A stretch of 30,289 nucleotides of DNA from Prevotellaceae bacterium UBA4361 (GTDB lineage Bacteria > Bacteroidota > Bacteroidia > Bacteroidales > Bacteroidaceae), in contig DGSN01000051.1 in NCBI GenBank assembly GCA_002393575.1, positions 1 to 30,289 on the forward strand. Direction: 5' to 3'. Each line of letters starts with the position of its first letter. Positions within the stretch are counted from its first letter, which is position 1. The notes under the pieces are model-generated. The model was not told where the DNA came from. It saw only the letters and a list, made by a program, of their open reading frames with translations, and searched no databases. A program made the position numbers and the translations under genes. Below, piece after piece: positions 1 through 7,050 of this stretch.

Positions 1-198
1 GATATGCCTGGAATGAGCATTATTTATATTGCAGTTCCTAATACTACATTAATGCCACATGATGGATTGGGTGTAAGTGGGCTTGATAATGGTTCTTATG
101 AAAGATTACCTGACACAAAAACAATTGATGGAATAACTTATACAATTTATAAATCTACATCTAAATATTTACTAACATTTAGTGATGAAATTTTTTAA
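1..198 (+). CDS. 3' end of a phage-type structural (tail/fibre-like) protein, partial
   Basis: The reading frame is open from the first base to a TAA at 196-198, so this is the C-terminal 65 residues of a gene that starts outside the window. An internal ATG at position 4 is in frame but is unlikely to be the true start. The ending, with a 'GITYTIYKST' motif and a 'YLLTFSDEIF' tail, resembles the C-termini of tail-fibre-like proteins of Bacteroidales phages; this is family resemblance from memory, not a search result. The DNA is much richer in A+T than the housekeeping genes further right. The next gene starts 12 bases downstream and also looks like a phage structural protein, which fits a late-gene module. 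Confidence 0.5.
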   Translation, partial: DMPGMSIIYIAVPNTTLMPHDGLGVSGLDNGSYERLPDTKTIDGITYTIYKSTSKYLLTFSDEIF

Positions 199-210
199 TT
201 ATAAATAATT

Positions 211-708
211 ATGTCAATACGATTAAATGATATAAACTTTACTCGGATTTCTAACTTAGGAACTGGAACTTCAATACCATTAGTTAGAAAATCTGGTATG
301 ACAGAATCAAATATATCAACTATAGTTACCAATGTTTCTGATTCGGCCGAATTAGCAGATGCAATAGGTGTAGTTCCAGCACTTGAAATAGATTGGAATG
401 GTGCATAGGTATCATTAAAAAATGATTTAAACCCTCGAACCATTAATACAACTGGAGATTTACTTAAAGCTGTTCAAGATGCTTCAAATGTTGGTGGAGA
501 AGCTGCTGACAATGATACTACTTATTACTTGAAGCTTAATGGCGTAGATTATGGAGATAAAATTAATGGAGTTCATTTGAATGGAACGCAGAATGATGGA
601 ATTTATGCTCCTACAACAGCGGGAACCAATGGACAGTACTTGAAATCAAGTGGCCCTAATAATGCTCCTACTTGGGAAGATATGCCAGTAGTTACATTAT
701 CTAATTAA
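211..708 (+). pseudogene. Phage-type structural protein with an in-frame TAG at codon 66
   Basis: From the ATG at 211 the frame reads 65 residues to a TAG at 406-408. It then stays open in the same frame for another 99 codons to a TAA at 706-708. Both halves look like one protein. The first part ends '...LEIDWNGA' and the part after the TAG contains 'TINTTGDLLKAV' and later 'GIYAPTTAGTNGQYLKSSG', motifs typical of phage tail or baseplate-associated repeats. The only later in-frame ATG is at 682, so there is no plausible restart. Two explanations fit: a nonsense mutation (for example CAG to TAG) in a decaying prophage, or a gene of a TAG-recoded phage in which TAG is read as glutamine. Ordinary CAA and CAG glutamine codons also occur in the gene, which neither proves nor excludes recoding. 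Confidence 0.55.
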
Positions 709-719
709 AAATCTTAAAG

Positions 720-1364
720 ATGAAAAATAAAATAAATGATCTTGATGAGCCTACAGCAAAGAGTGTGTTAGTGGATTTTATGAATATCTACTTGGACAAA
801 GGCTTTGGAGTGATGAATAAAACTGATATTGAGACCTTGATGTATCATGTTTTCAAGAAACACAATTTACTGACAGGAAAATGTTTCGATGATGGTTTTA
901 TGCTTCATATTTCTGAGGCTAAAGCCCGAAAACTCATTTATGATGCACAAGTGAAATATGACAATAGAAATCAAGAAGACTTGTATGCATATTTAAGAAA
1001 GTCTGTTGGCGAATGTCTAAAAAATGCATTTCTTTCAAAAAATGGGAAAGAAGTAAGATTTGCTATAGAGGACAAATATCTCAGAGTGGCTTTGAACGCA
1101 AAATTGCGGGATAATCATTTATTTGCAGATACCTCGTTTAATAAAGATATAGTTTCTTTGGATGAGCAAGCTTTTCAAGAAATGATTCTACTATTGGTTC
1201 CTAATTTTCAAAAAGATGAAGTGTTGGAGAAATTAAATGCAGTGCAATTGCCTGATGAAACAAAAGCAAAAGAAGCAAAAGAATATGTAAAAGATTTTAT
1301 TAAGGAAATATTTGCACAAGGTTTAATTGAAGGTGTAAAACAAATAGGTGGATTATTGATGTAA
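720..1364 (+). CDS. Hypothetical protein, probably phage- or element-encoded
   Basis: A 214-residue open frame starts 11 bases after the previous gene and reads with no interruption. I do not recognise the family. The protein is mainly helical in character, rich in Lys, Glu and Asp, with no signal peptide, no membrane segment and no cysteine cluster. The N-terminal half carries a 'VDFMNIYLDKGFGVMNKTDI' stretch, and the C-terminal 50 residues are a charged helix ending in a hydrophobic 'QIGGLLM' tail. Base composition matches the phage-like genes on its left and differs from the genes on its right, so it was probably acquired with them. It uses only CAA/CAG for glutamine and contains no TAG. 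Confidence 0.6.
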   Translation: MKNKINDLDEPTAKSVLVDFMNIYLDKGFGVMNKTDIETLMYHVFKKHNLLTGKCFDDGFMLHISEAKARKLIYDAQVKYDNRNQEDLYAYLRKSVGECLKNAFLSKNGKEVRFAIEDKYLRVALNAKLRDNHLFADTSFNKDIVSLDEQAFQEMILLLVPNFQKDEVLEKLNAVQLPDETKAKEAKEYVKDFIKEIFAQGLIEGVKQIGGLLM

Positions 1365-1384
1365 TTTAGTAACGATAAAAATAG

Positions 1385-1531
1385 CTTGGCACATTTATTA
1401 CCACTACGCAGATGGCAGAGAGGCTTGGTGTGACCAAACGCACCATATTGCGAGACATTGATGCTTTAAAGGAAAAAGGACTCATTATCCGCGTCGGTTC
1501 TGAAATGACAGGATACTGGGAAATACAATAA
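1385..1531 (+). pseudogene. 3' remnant of an AlbA_2/ATP-binding-type protein: winged-helix tail only
   Basis: The frame is open from just after a stop at 1382-1384 to the TAA at 1529-1531. It encodes a complete helix-turn-helix, 'TTTQMAERLGVTKRTILRDI', followed by a wing 'LIIRVGSEMTGYWEIQ'. In Bacteroidota this is the usual C-terminus of proteins with an AlbA_2 (Schlafen-like) or ATP-binding core, which are several hundred residues long; that core is missing here. The first in-frame ATG (1412) would begin inside the helix-turn-helix, so this is best read as a truncated gene. The break lies immediately after the phage-like genes, which suggests that an insertion or deletion removed the 5' part. 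Confidence 0.7.
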
Positions 1532-1614
1532 CAAGTACCAAATCATGCACAGGTCTATGATTAGTTCATAATAATAAAAAATGTGTAATTTTTCATTTCT
1601 AAACGAAGAGTAGA

Positions 1615-2250
1615 ATGGAGGAAGACAAGAATTTTCTGAGGCAAGATAATAACTATCGTTCGTTGAAGGCATTCCAAAAAGCGGAATGCATCTATGATGT
1701 GACGTTCTATTTTGCTCATAAGTTTCTGAAGAGTGGTGACCGAACTATTGACCAGATGGTTCAGGCGGCTCGGTCGGGTAAGCAGAACTTGGCAGAGGGG
1801 AATATTGACGGCATCACTTCGCGAGAGATGGAACTGAAACTGACTAATGTTAATCGTGCATCGCTTCATGAACTGCTGCTTGACTATGAGGACTATCTGC
1901 GTGTGAGAGGGTTGGAGCAATGGAGATATGATGACCCTCGCTGTGTTCAGACACGAGCATTCTGCAAAAATCATCTGGACTCAGCTGTCTATCGGGAGAA
2001 AATCAAGGAGCGTTCTGACGAGACGATAGCTAATATCGCTATTACTCTTATTCATCAGTGTGATGTGCTGATTAGAGGGCTTATTGAATGGAAGAAGAGG
2101 GGTTTTAAGGAGAAGGGGGGAATCAAGGAGGAGATGTATCGGGCAAGGAGAGAGTGGAGGAAGAGGAATGGGCAGGATGGGGGTGATGGGCGGAATGGGA
2201 TTAATGGGCGGAATGGGACTAATGGGCGGAATGGGACTAATGGGCAATAG
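1615..2250 (+). CDS. Four-helix-bundle 'suffix'-domain protein
   Basis: A 211-residue protein resembling the four-helix-bundle family related to the 23S rRNA intervening-sequence protein, in the version with a C-terminal suffix domain (TIGR04258-like). Recognisable parts are 'YRSLKAFQKAECIYDVTFYF', 'RTIDQMVQAARSGKQNLAEG' and 'ELKLTNVNRASLHELLLDYE'. Residues from about 185 to the end are a low-complexity tail of repeating 'NG-x-N-G-x' units. The tail is encoded by the G-run half of the palindrome at 2170-2325. The biochemical role of this family is unknown; relatives are thought to be nucleic-acid binding, and some occur with diversity-generating retroelements, but no reverse transcriptase is seen here. 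The start at 1615 gives the whole conserved domain. Confidence 0.85.
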   Translation: MEEDKNFLRQDNNYRSLKAFQKAECIYDVTFYFAHKFLKSGDRTIDQMVQAARSGKQNLAEGNIDGITSREMELKLTNVNRASLHELLLDYEDYLRVRGLEQWRYDDPRCVQTRAFCKNHLDSAVYREKIKERSDETIANIAITLIHQCDVLIRGLIEWKKRGFKEKGGIKEEMYRARREWRKRNGQDGGDGRNGINGRNGTNGRNGTNGQ

Positions 2251-2325
2251 CCCAATGAACCCAATAACCCCAATAATCCCAATAATCCCATTAGCCCCAA
2301 TAACCCCATAAATCCCATTAATCCC
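2170..2325. repeat. Large palindrome of nine GGG and nine CCC runs at exact 9-bp spacing
   Basis: GGG starts at 2170, 2179, 2188, 2197, 2206, 2215, 2224, 2233 and 2242. After the 6-base loop CAATAG, CCC falls at 2251, 2260, 2269, 2278, 2287, 2296, 2305, 2314 and 2323. The two arms are mirror-symmetric in register, so every G-run can pair with a C-run; the 6-base spacers between runs pair only partly. The left arm is translated as the Asn-Gly repeat tail of the four-helix-bundle protein and the right arm is untranslated. In RNA it could act as a large stem after the stop codon. In single-stranded DNA or RNA the G arm could instead form a quadruplex. Confidence 0.9.
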
Positions 2326-2356
2326 AAGGAATAAATCACTTTTCTTGGAAAAAAAG

Positions 2357-2386
2357 TTTGTCTGTAAGTGGATTTTTGTATCTTTG
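2357..2386 (+). promoter_or_regulatory. Bacteroidota-type promoter for the PreA-like gene
   Basis: TTTG at 2357-2360 is followed, after 18 bases, by TATCTTTG at 2379-2386, matching the TTTG / TAnnTTTG consensus of the Bacteroidota primary sigma factor. The predicted transcript starts near 2393 and leaves a leader of about 80 bases before the ATG at 2472. Confidence 0.7.
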
Positions 2387-2471
2387 TGCTTTGACTATGG
2401 AATGATGAAACTTTTTGTGTTGTACTTTTACGTTCACCTTATTTATTAACTAAGAAACTGAATCGAAGATT

Positions 2472-3920
2472 ATGATGCACATCCATGAAGAGGCTGCTCG
2501 CTGTCTGCTCTGTGCAGTTGCTCCTTGCAGCAAAGTTTGCAAAAAGGGCGACCCTGCCCGCGCTATTCGCGCTATACGTTTTGGCAACGAGGCTTTGGCT
2601 GGTCGGTGGGTTGCCGAGTGTACGGACGAAGAACTGAAAGAGGCTGAGGCGGCTTGCATTCACTATGACCGACCTGTGAGGATTAGGGAGCTGGTGCGTT
2701 CTGTGGAATGTGACTGTGTTGCTTCTGATGGTGAAAAGCCTTCACTCGCTATCAAGTTCTGCGGTATTCCTTGCGAGAATCCGTTTTTCCTTGCTTCTTC
2801 TGCTGTCTGCACGAACTACGAGATGGTGGCGCGTGCTTTCGATGCTGGTTGGGCTGGTGTTTTCTATAAGACTATCTGTATGCAGGATATTCTAGAGGTG
2901 TCGCCTCGGTTTGATGCTGTGAAGAATGGCACGTCGTTTGCGGGTTTCCGCAACATGGAGCAGTTGAGTGAGAATCCCGTGTGTGTGGATTTCGACATCT
3001 TGCGCCGTCTGAAGCACGACTATCCTTCGAAGGTGGTGGTGGCTTCTATCATGGGTCAGGCTGAGGAGGAATGGATTGAGCTGGCGAAGATGGCTGAGGC
3101 TGCTGGCGTGGATGCTGTGGAGCTGAATTTCTCTTGCCCTCAGATGCGACTGGCGGGTATGGGTAGCGATGTGGGTCAGAATGCTGAATTGGTCACTTTC
3201 TATACGGCATACGTGAAGCGGAATGTGAAGATTCCTGTCATTGCCAAGATGACTCCAAATATCACCCAGATTAACCAGCCTGCGATGGGTTCTTATTTTG
3301 CTGGAGCTGATGCTATCTCGGCTATCAATACTATTAAGAGTGTTACGATGTCGCCACAATCAGCAGTGAGTGACAAACTGACTGTTTCGGGCTATTCGGG
3401 TCGTGCTGTGAAACCTATCGCCCTGCGCTTCATTTACGAGATGTCTTCGAACAATATCATGAAGAAGGTTGAATACAGTGGTATCGGTGGTATTGAAACA
3501 TGGCGCGATGCATTGGAGTTCATCCAGTTAGGTTGTCGCAATGTGCAGGTTTGTACGGCTGTGATGGAGTATGGCTATCGCATTATCGACGACCTCATTC
3601 TTGGTTTGCAAAACTATATGGTGGAGCGTGGCGTTGAGCAGTTGGATGCTCTTGTTGGTGAGCAGTTACCTAATTTTGTGTTGCCTTCGAATCTGGACCG
3701 CGAGACGATTGTCTATCCTAAGTTTGACCATGAGAAATGTGTTGGTTGTGGTCGCTGCTATACTTCTTGCATGGATGGTGGTCATCAGGCTATCCGCTTC
3801 GATGATGAGACTCGTCATCCGCATATCATCGGTGCGAAGTGCGTAGGCTGTCATCTTTGCCGATTGGTTTGTCCTACGGGTGCTATTGGTCTTGCCAAGC
3901 GTGTCAATAAGACGAAGTAA
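2472..3920 (+). CDS. preA: Dihydropyrimidine dehydrogenase-like flavoprotein (PreA family) with extra N-terminal Fe-S region
   Basis: This 482-residue protein resembles the PreA/C-terminal half of dihydropyrimidine dehydrogenase, which reduces uracil and thymine using FMN and Fe-S clusters. Residues 1-60 carry a CxxCx4Cx3C cysteine set (C11, C14, C19, C23) and a 'DPARAIRAIRFGN' motif as in the Fer4_20 region that normally belongs to the partner subunit PreT. Residues about 90-385 are the dihydroorotate-dehydrogenase-like FMN barrel ('VELNFSCPQ', 'PVIAKMTPN', 'GIGGIETWRDALEFI'). Residues 414-482 hold two CxxCxxCx3C motifs (423-433 and 457-467). The catalytic loop reads GMGSDVGQ: the position of the active-site Cys of mammalian enzyme (GMGLACGQ) is Val234. 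No preT lies beside it. The family is clear; the substrate is less certain. A second ATG at 2475 is an alternative start. Confidence 0.85.
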   Translation: MMHIHEEAARCLLCAVAPCSKVCKKGDPARAIRAIRFGNEALAGRWVAECTDEELKEAEAACIHYDRPVRIRELVRSVECDCVASDGEKPSLAIKFCGIPCENPFFLASSAVCTNYEMVARAFDAGWAGVFYKTICMQDILEVSPRFDAVKNGTSFAGFRNMEQLSENPVCVDFDILRRLKHDYPSKVVVASIMGQAEEEWIELAKMAEAAGVDAVELNFSCPQMRLAGMGSDVGQNAELVTFYTAYVKRNVKIPVIAKMTPNITQINQPAMGSYFAGADAISAINTIKSVTMSPQSAVSDKLTVSGYSGRAVKPIALRFIYEMSSNNIMKKVEYSGIGGIETWRDALEFIQLGCRNVQVCTAVMEYGYRIIDDLILGLQNYMVERGVEQLDALVGEQLPNFVLPSNLDRETIVYPKFDHEKCVGCGRCYTSCMDGGHQAIRFDDETRHPHIIGAKCVGCHLCRLVCPTGAIGLAKRVNKTK

Positions 3921-3958
3921 AATTAAAAATGAAGAATTAAAAATGAAGAATGAAGAAT

Positions 3959-3972
3959 ACCATCCGGATGGT
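3959..3972. repeat. Perfect 14-bp palindrome ACCATCCGGATGGT, copy 1
   Basis: ACCATCCGGATGGT is a perfect palindrome and occurs again at 6993-7006; a related form (CCTCCAGATGGAGG) is at 5785-5798. It sits in AT-rich intergenic sequence made of repeated 'AAAATGAAGAAT'-type units (3921-4000). It may be part of a dispersed intergenic element or a protein-binding site. Confidence 0.75.
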
Positions 3973-4004
3973 CTTTCTTTAGACCTTAGAAAAATGAAGA
4001 ATTT

Positions 4005-4046
4005 AGGCAGACGGTGAAGGATGGTAACCGCCTGCCTATTGTTTTT
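4005..4046 (+). terminator. Rho-independent terminator after the PreA-like gene
   Basis: AGGCAG-A-CGGT (4005-4014) pairs with ACCG-C-CTGCCT (4027-4037) around a 12-base loop, with one internal mismatch, and is followed by ATTGTTTTT. It lies 85 bases after the stop at 3920 and in the sense direction. Confidence 0.7.
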
Positions 4047-4122
4047 CAGACCTTCAGCCTCTGAAAGCAGGATGAACCCACCTAAAGTTTTTTATAGATT
4101 AGGTCATGAGAAAAAAATTGCG

Positions 4123-4130
4123 TAACTTTG
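4123..4130 (+). promoter_or_regulatory. -7 box (TAACTTTG) for the LOG-family gene
   Basis: TAACTTTG matches TAnnTTTG exactly. No clear TTTG is found at the -33 position. The predicted start of transcription, near 4137, rules out the upstream in-frame TTG at 4128 as a start codon and supports the ATG at 4173. Confidence 0.6.
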
Positions 4131-4172
4131 CAAAGTTATAGAGGTGTGAAACCTAAAAGCTTGATAACTGAT

Positions 4173-4715
4173 ATGGAAAAGATAGGTGTTTTCTGTGCAT
4201 CGTCGAATGAGATGGAGCAGAAATTCTATGATAAGGCTGCTGAACTGGGGCGGATGTTAGGCAAGGCTGGGAAGACGCTGGTGTATGGCGGCAACAACTC
4301 GGGACTGATGGAATCTGTGGCGAAGGCTACGAAGGAAGCAGGCGGCAAGGTGTTCGGCGTGGTGCCACGGAAACTGGTTGAGGCTGGACGCGTGTGTGAT
4401 TATGTGGATATCTCGTTCTATTGCGAAGACTTGAACGACAGAAAGCAGTGGCTGATTGGCGAGTCGGAGGTGATGATTGTGTTGCCTGGCAGTGCTGGTA
4501 CGCTGGATGAGGCTTTTTCTGCCATCGCTTCGAACACGTTTGGTATGCATCAGAAGAAGGTGGTTTTCTGGAACATTGATGGCTTCTACGACAAGTTGTT
4601 TGAGTTTTTAGATGAACTGGTTGGCCGCGGTGTGGTGAATAAGCCTTGGAACGAAGTGATGGAGCGTGTGACTACGTTGGAGGAGATTGAGAAGATAGTG
4701 AAAAGTGAGAAGTGA
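4173..4715 (+). CDS. LOG-family protein (TIGR00730-type Rossmann fold)
   Basis: A 180-residue protein of the Lonely-Guy family, whose studied members release the base from nucleoside 5'-monophosphates (cytokinin riboside monophosphate phosphoribohydrolase). Visible hallmarks are the N-terminal 'IGVFCASS' strand-loop, 'VYGGNNSGLM' (38-46), the Arg-Lys pair R90-K91 and the catalytic loop PGSAGTLDE (105-113). The usual loop is PGGxGTxxE, so the second Gly is Ser107 here, while the catalytic Glu113 is kept. The natural substrate in bacteria of this type is not known. The -7 box at 4123-4130 overlaps the more upstream TTG, so ATG 4173 is chosen. A PfkB-type kinase follows and is probably cotranscribed. 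Confidence 0.9.
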   Translation: MEKIGVFCASSNEMEQKFYDKAAELGRMLGKAGKTLVYGGNNSGLMESVAKATKEAGGKVFGVVPRKLVEAGRVCDYVDISFYCEDLNDRKQWLIGESEVMIVLPGSAGTLDEAFSAIASNTFGMHQKKVVFWNIDGFYDKLFEFLDELVGRGVVNKPWNEVMERVTTLEEIEKIVKSEK

Positions 4716-4753
4716 AAAGTGAAAAATTAAAAATTAAAGAACTGCTGATAAGC

Positions 4754-5695
4754 ATGGAAGATAGTGGACGTAAAATCATTGGTATCGGTGAGACCATCAT
4801 GGATATCATTTTCAAGAATGGGAAGCCGACTGCTGCTGTGCCTGGTGGTAGCACTTTCAATGGCATCATCTCGTTGGGTCGATTGGGACTGGACGTGTCG
4901 ATGATTAGTGAGACGGGCAACGACAAGGTGGGCGACATCATCATGGACTTCATGAAGGAGAATGGTGTGGATAACTCTCACGTGGCTGTGTATGCTACGG
5001 GCAGGAGTGCCATTTCGCTGGCATGGCTGAATGAGCGGAACGATGCTGAATATATGTTCTACAAGGACTATCCTGCTGCCCGCTTGGAGGTGGACTGGCC
5101 ACGCATCAAGAAGGATGACATTGTGATGATGGGTTCGTACTTTGTGCTGAATCCTGTGCTTCGTCCGAAGGTGAAGCAGTTCTTGGAGTATGCTCGCCGT
5201 TGTGGGGCATTGATTTACTATGATTTCAATTTCCGCAGCAGTCATAAGTATGAAGCTATCAAGATTTATGCTGACATGCTGGAGAATCTGGAGTATGCTG
5301 ACATTGTTCGTGGTTCGACGGAAGACCTTGAGAATTTGTTTGGCAATGGCGATGCGGAGGCTATCTATAAGAAGGAAATTGAGTTCTATTGCAGGCAAAT
5401 GCTGTGTACGGCAGCAGGTGGCGATGTGCTGGTGCTGAGTCCGACGGTGAAGAAGCGTTTCCCTGTGAAGGATGTTCCAACGGTCAGTACGATTGGTGCG
5501 GGCGATAACTTCAATGCGGGCATCTTGTATGGCTTGGTGAAATACGACATCAGACGTGACGACCTCGACACGCTCTCGGAAGAGATGTGGACGAAGGTGG
5601 TGCAGTGTGGCATTGACTTTGCGACTGAGGTGTGCCAGAGTTTTGACAATAGTATCTCGAAGGAATTTGCGGAAAGATATAAAATGAAGAATTAA
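4754..5695 (+). CDS. PfkB-family carbohydrate/nucleoside kinase
   Basis: A 313-residue PfkB (ribokinase-fold) kinase that would phosphorylate a sugar or nucleoside using ATP in the cytoplasm. The N-terminal substrate motif 'VPGGSTFN' lies at residues 29-36 and the C-terminal signature GAGDNFNAG at 248-256, with D251 as the likely catalytic base. The first strand 'IIGIGETIMDII' is typical. A GTG at 4712 overlaps the stop of the LOG gene, but it reads through a low-complexity Lys/Ser-rich stretch ('KSEKLKIKELL') made by an intergenic AT repeat, so the ATG at 4754 is preferred. The exact substrate cannot be told from sequence; fructokinase-like activity is possible. Its partner is the LOG-family gene 38 bases upstream. 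Confidence 0.88.
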   Translation: MEDSGRKIIGIGETIMDIIFKNGKPTAAVPGGSTFNGIISLGRLGLDVSMISETGNDKVGDIIMDFMKENGVDNSHVAVYATGRSAISLAWLNERNDAEYMFYKDYPAARLEVDWPRIKKDDIVMMGSYFVLNPVLRPKVKQFLEYARRCGALIYYDFNFRSSHKYEAIKIYADMLENLEYADIVRGSTEDLENLFGNGDAEAIYKKEIEFYCRQMLCTAAGGDVLVLSPTVKKRFPVKDVPTVSTIGAGDNFNAGILYGLVKYDIRRDDLDTLSEEMWTKVVQCGIDFATEVCQSFDNSISKEFAERYKMKN

Positions 5696-5700
5696 AGCCT

Positions 5701-5798
5701 CACCCCCAACCCCTCTCCAAAGGGCGAGGGGAGTGGTATGAAAGAATGAAAAATAGTTGCTTCGCTCCAAATGAAGTTTTTTTACCTCCAGATGGAGG
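5701..5798. repeat. Intergenic hairpin pair: CCCCTC/GAGGGG element and CCTCCAgaTGGAGG palindrome
   Basis: CCCCTC (5710-5715) pairs with GAGGGG (5726-5731) in a 'caccccaacccctc' context that resembles dispersed intergenic repeats of Bacteroidales. The palindrome CCTCCA-GA-TGGAGG is at 5785-5798. No gene is seen in this 157-base gap. A related hairpin-plus-palindrome pair lies at 6961-7006. Confidence 0.65.
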
Positions 5799-5852
5799 AC
5801 TTTATTTACATTCTACATTCTTCATTCTTAATTATAAATTTAAATAGAAGAT

Positions 5853-6956
5853 ATGGCATTAAAAGCAGGCATTGTAGGCCTTCCAAATGTTGGTAAATCT
5901 ACGTTGTTTAATTGTTTGTCGAGTGCCAAGGCACAGGCGGCAAACTTTCCTTTTTGTACCATCGATGCTCAGATGGGACAGGTGTCAGTGCCTGACGAGC
6001 GACTGACCAAATTGGCAGAGTTGGTTCACCCTGGGCGCATTGTCCCTGCGGTTTGTGATATTGTTGACATTGCGGGACTCGTGAAGGGTGCCAGCAAGGG
6101 TGAAGGACTTGGCAATCAGTTCTTGGGTAACATCCGTGAGTGTGATGCCATCATCCATGTGCTGCGCTGTTTCGACAATGGTAACATCGTGCATGTGGAT
6201 GGTTCGGTGGATCCTGTCCGCGACAAGGAAATCATCGATACCGAGCTGCAGTTGAAGGACTTGGAGACGGTGGAGAACCGCATCAAGCGTGTGGAAAAGC
6301 AAGCCAATGTGGGTGGTGACAAGATGGCAAAAGTGGAACTGAATCTTTTGCTGCGCTATAAGGATGCACTGGTGCAGGGCAAGAGTGCGCGTGTGGTGGA
6401 ACTGGAGAATGATGAGGAAGCAGCAGTGGCGAAGCAGATGTTCTTGCTCACCACGAAGCCTGTGCTCTATGTGTGCAACGTGGATGATGCTTCAGCTGCC
6501 ACGGGTAACGACTACGTGGAGCGTGTTCGCGAAGCTATCAAGGACGAGGAAGCCGAGCTGATTGTGATTTCTGCTCAGACGGAAGCCGACATCGCTGAAC
6601 TCGAAACCTACGAGGAGAAGCAGATGTTCCTGGAGGACCTCGGACTGACGGAGAGCGGTTGCAACCGTCTCATCAAAGCCATCTATTCGTTGCTCAACTT
6701 GCAGACCTTCATCACGGCTGGTCCGATGGAGGTGAAGGCTTGGACTTACAAGAAGGGTTGGAAGGCTCCTCAGTGTGCTGGTGTCATCCACACCGACTTT
6801 GAGAAAGGTTTTATCCGTGCCGAGGTCATCAAGTACGACGACTACATCAAGTATGGTTCGGAAGCAGCCGTTCGCGAAGCTGGCAAGATGGGTGTGGAAG
6901 GCAAGGAATACGTGGTGCAGGACGGCGACATCATGCACTTCAGGTTTAATGTGTAA
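5853..6956 (+). CDS. ychF: YchF/OLA1-type P-loop ATPase
   Basis: A 367-residue member of the YchF (OLA1) subfamily of translation-factor-type P-loop proteins, which binds ATP rather than GTP and associates with ribosomes. The G1 loop GLPNVGKST is at residues 9-17, the switch II region reads 'DIAGLVKGASKGEGLGNQF', and the altered G4 motif (NVDD, in place of NKxD) agrees with ATP preference. The C-terminal TGS-like domain, with 'FITAGPMEVKAWTYKKG' and the ending 'VVQDGDIMHFRFNV', is complete. Length matches E. coli YchF (363 aa). It appears to be a single-gene unit between two intergenic repeat clusters. Confidence 0.97.
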   Translation: MALKAGIVGLPNVGKSTLFNCLSSAKAQAANFPFCTIDAQMGQVSVPDERLTKLAELVHPGRIVPAVCDIVDIAGLVKGASKGEGLGNQFLGNIRECDAIIHVLRCFDNGNIVHVDGSVDPVRDKEIIDTELQLKDLETVENRIKRVEKQANVGGDKMAKVELNLLLRYKDALVQGKSARVVELENDEEAAVAKQMFLLTTKPVLYVCNVDDASAATGNDYVERVREAIKDEEAELIVISAQTEADIAELETYEEKQMFLEDLGLTESGCNRLIKAIYSLLNLQTFITAGPMEVKAWTYKKGWKAPQCAGVIHTDFEKGFIRAEVIKYDDYIKYGSEAAVREAGKMGVEGKEYVVQDGDIMHFRFNV

Positions 6957-6960
6957 TAAT

Positions 6961-7006
6961 AGCCCCCTCCAACTCCCCCAAGGGGGAGAGAAACCATCCG
7001 GATGGT
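6961..7006. repeat. CTCCCCC/GGGGGAG hairpin plus palindrome ACCATCCGGATGGT, copy 2
   Basis: CTCCCCC (6973-6979) pairs with GGGGGAG (6982-6988). The perfect palindrome ACCATCCGGATGGT (6993-7006) is identical to the copy at 3959-3972. No T-run follows, so this is not a typical intrinsic terminator. It lies just after ychF. Confidence 0.75.
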
Positions 7007-7050
7007 AAAAGCTAAAGCCAGAATTCATTCTTAATTTTTCATTTAACGAT

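Noticed and set aside
4712..4753. Longer N-terminus for the PfkB kinase from a GTG overlapping the upstream stop
   Set aside because: The added residues come from the AT-rich GTGAAAA simple repeat and precede the family's conserved first strand; ATG 4754 fits better.
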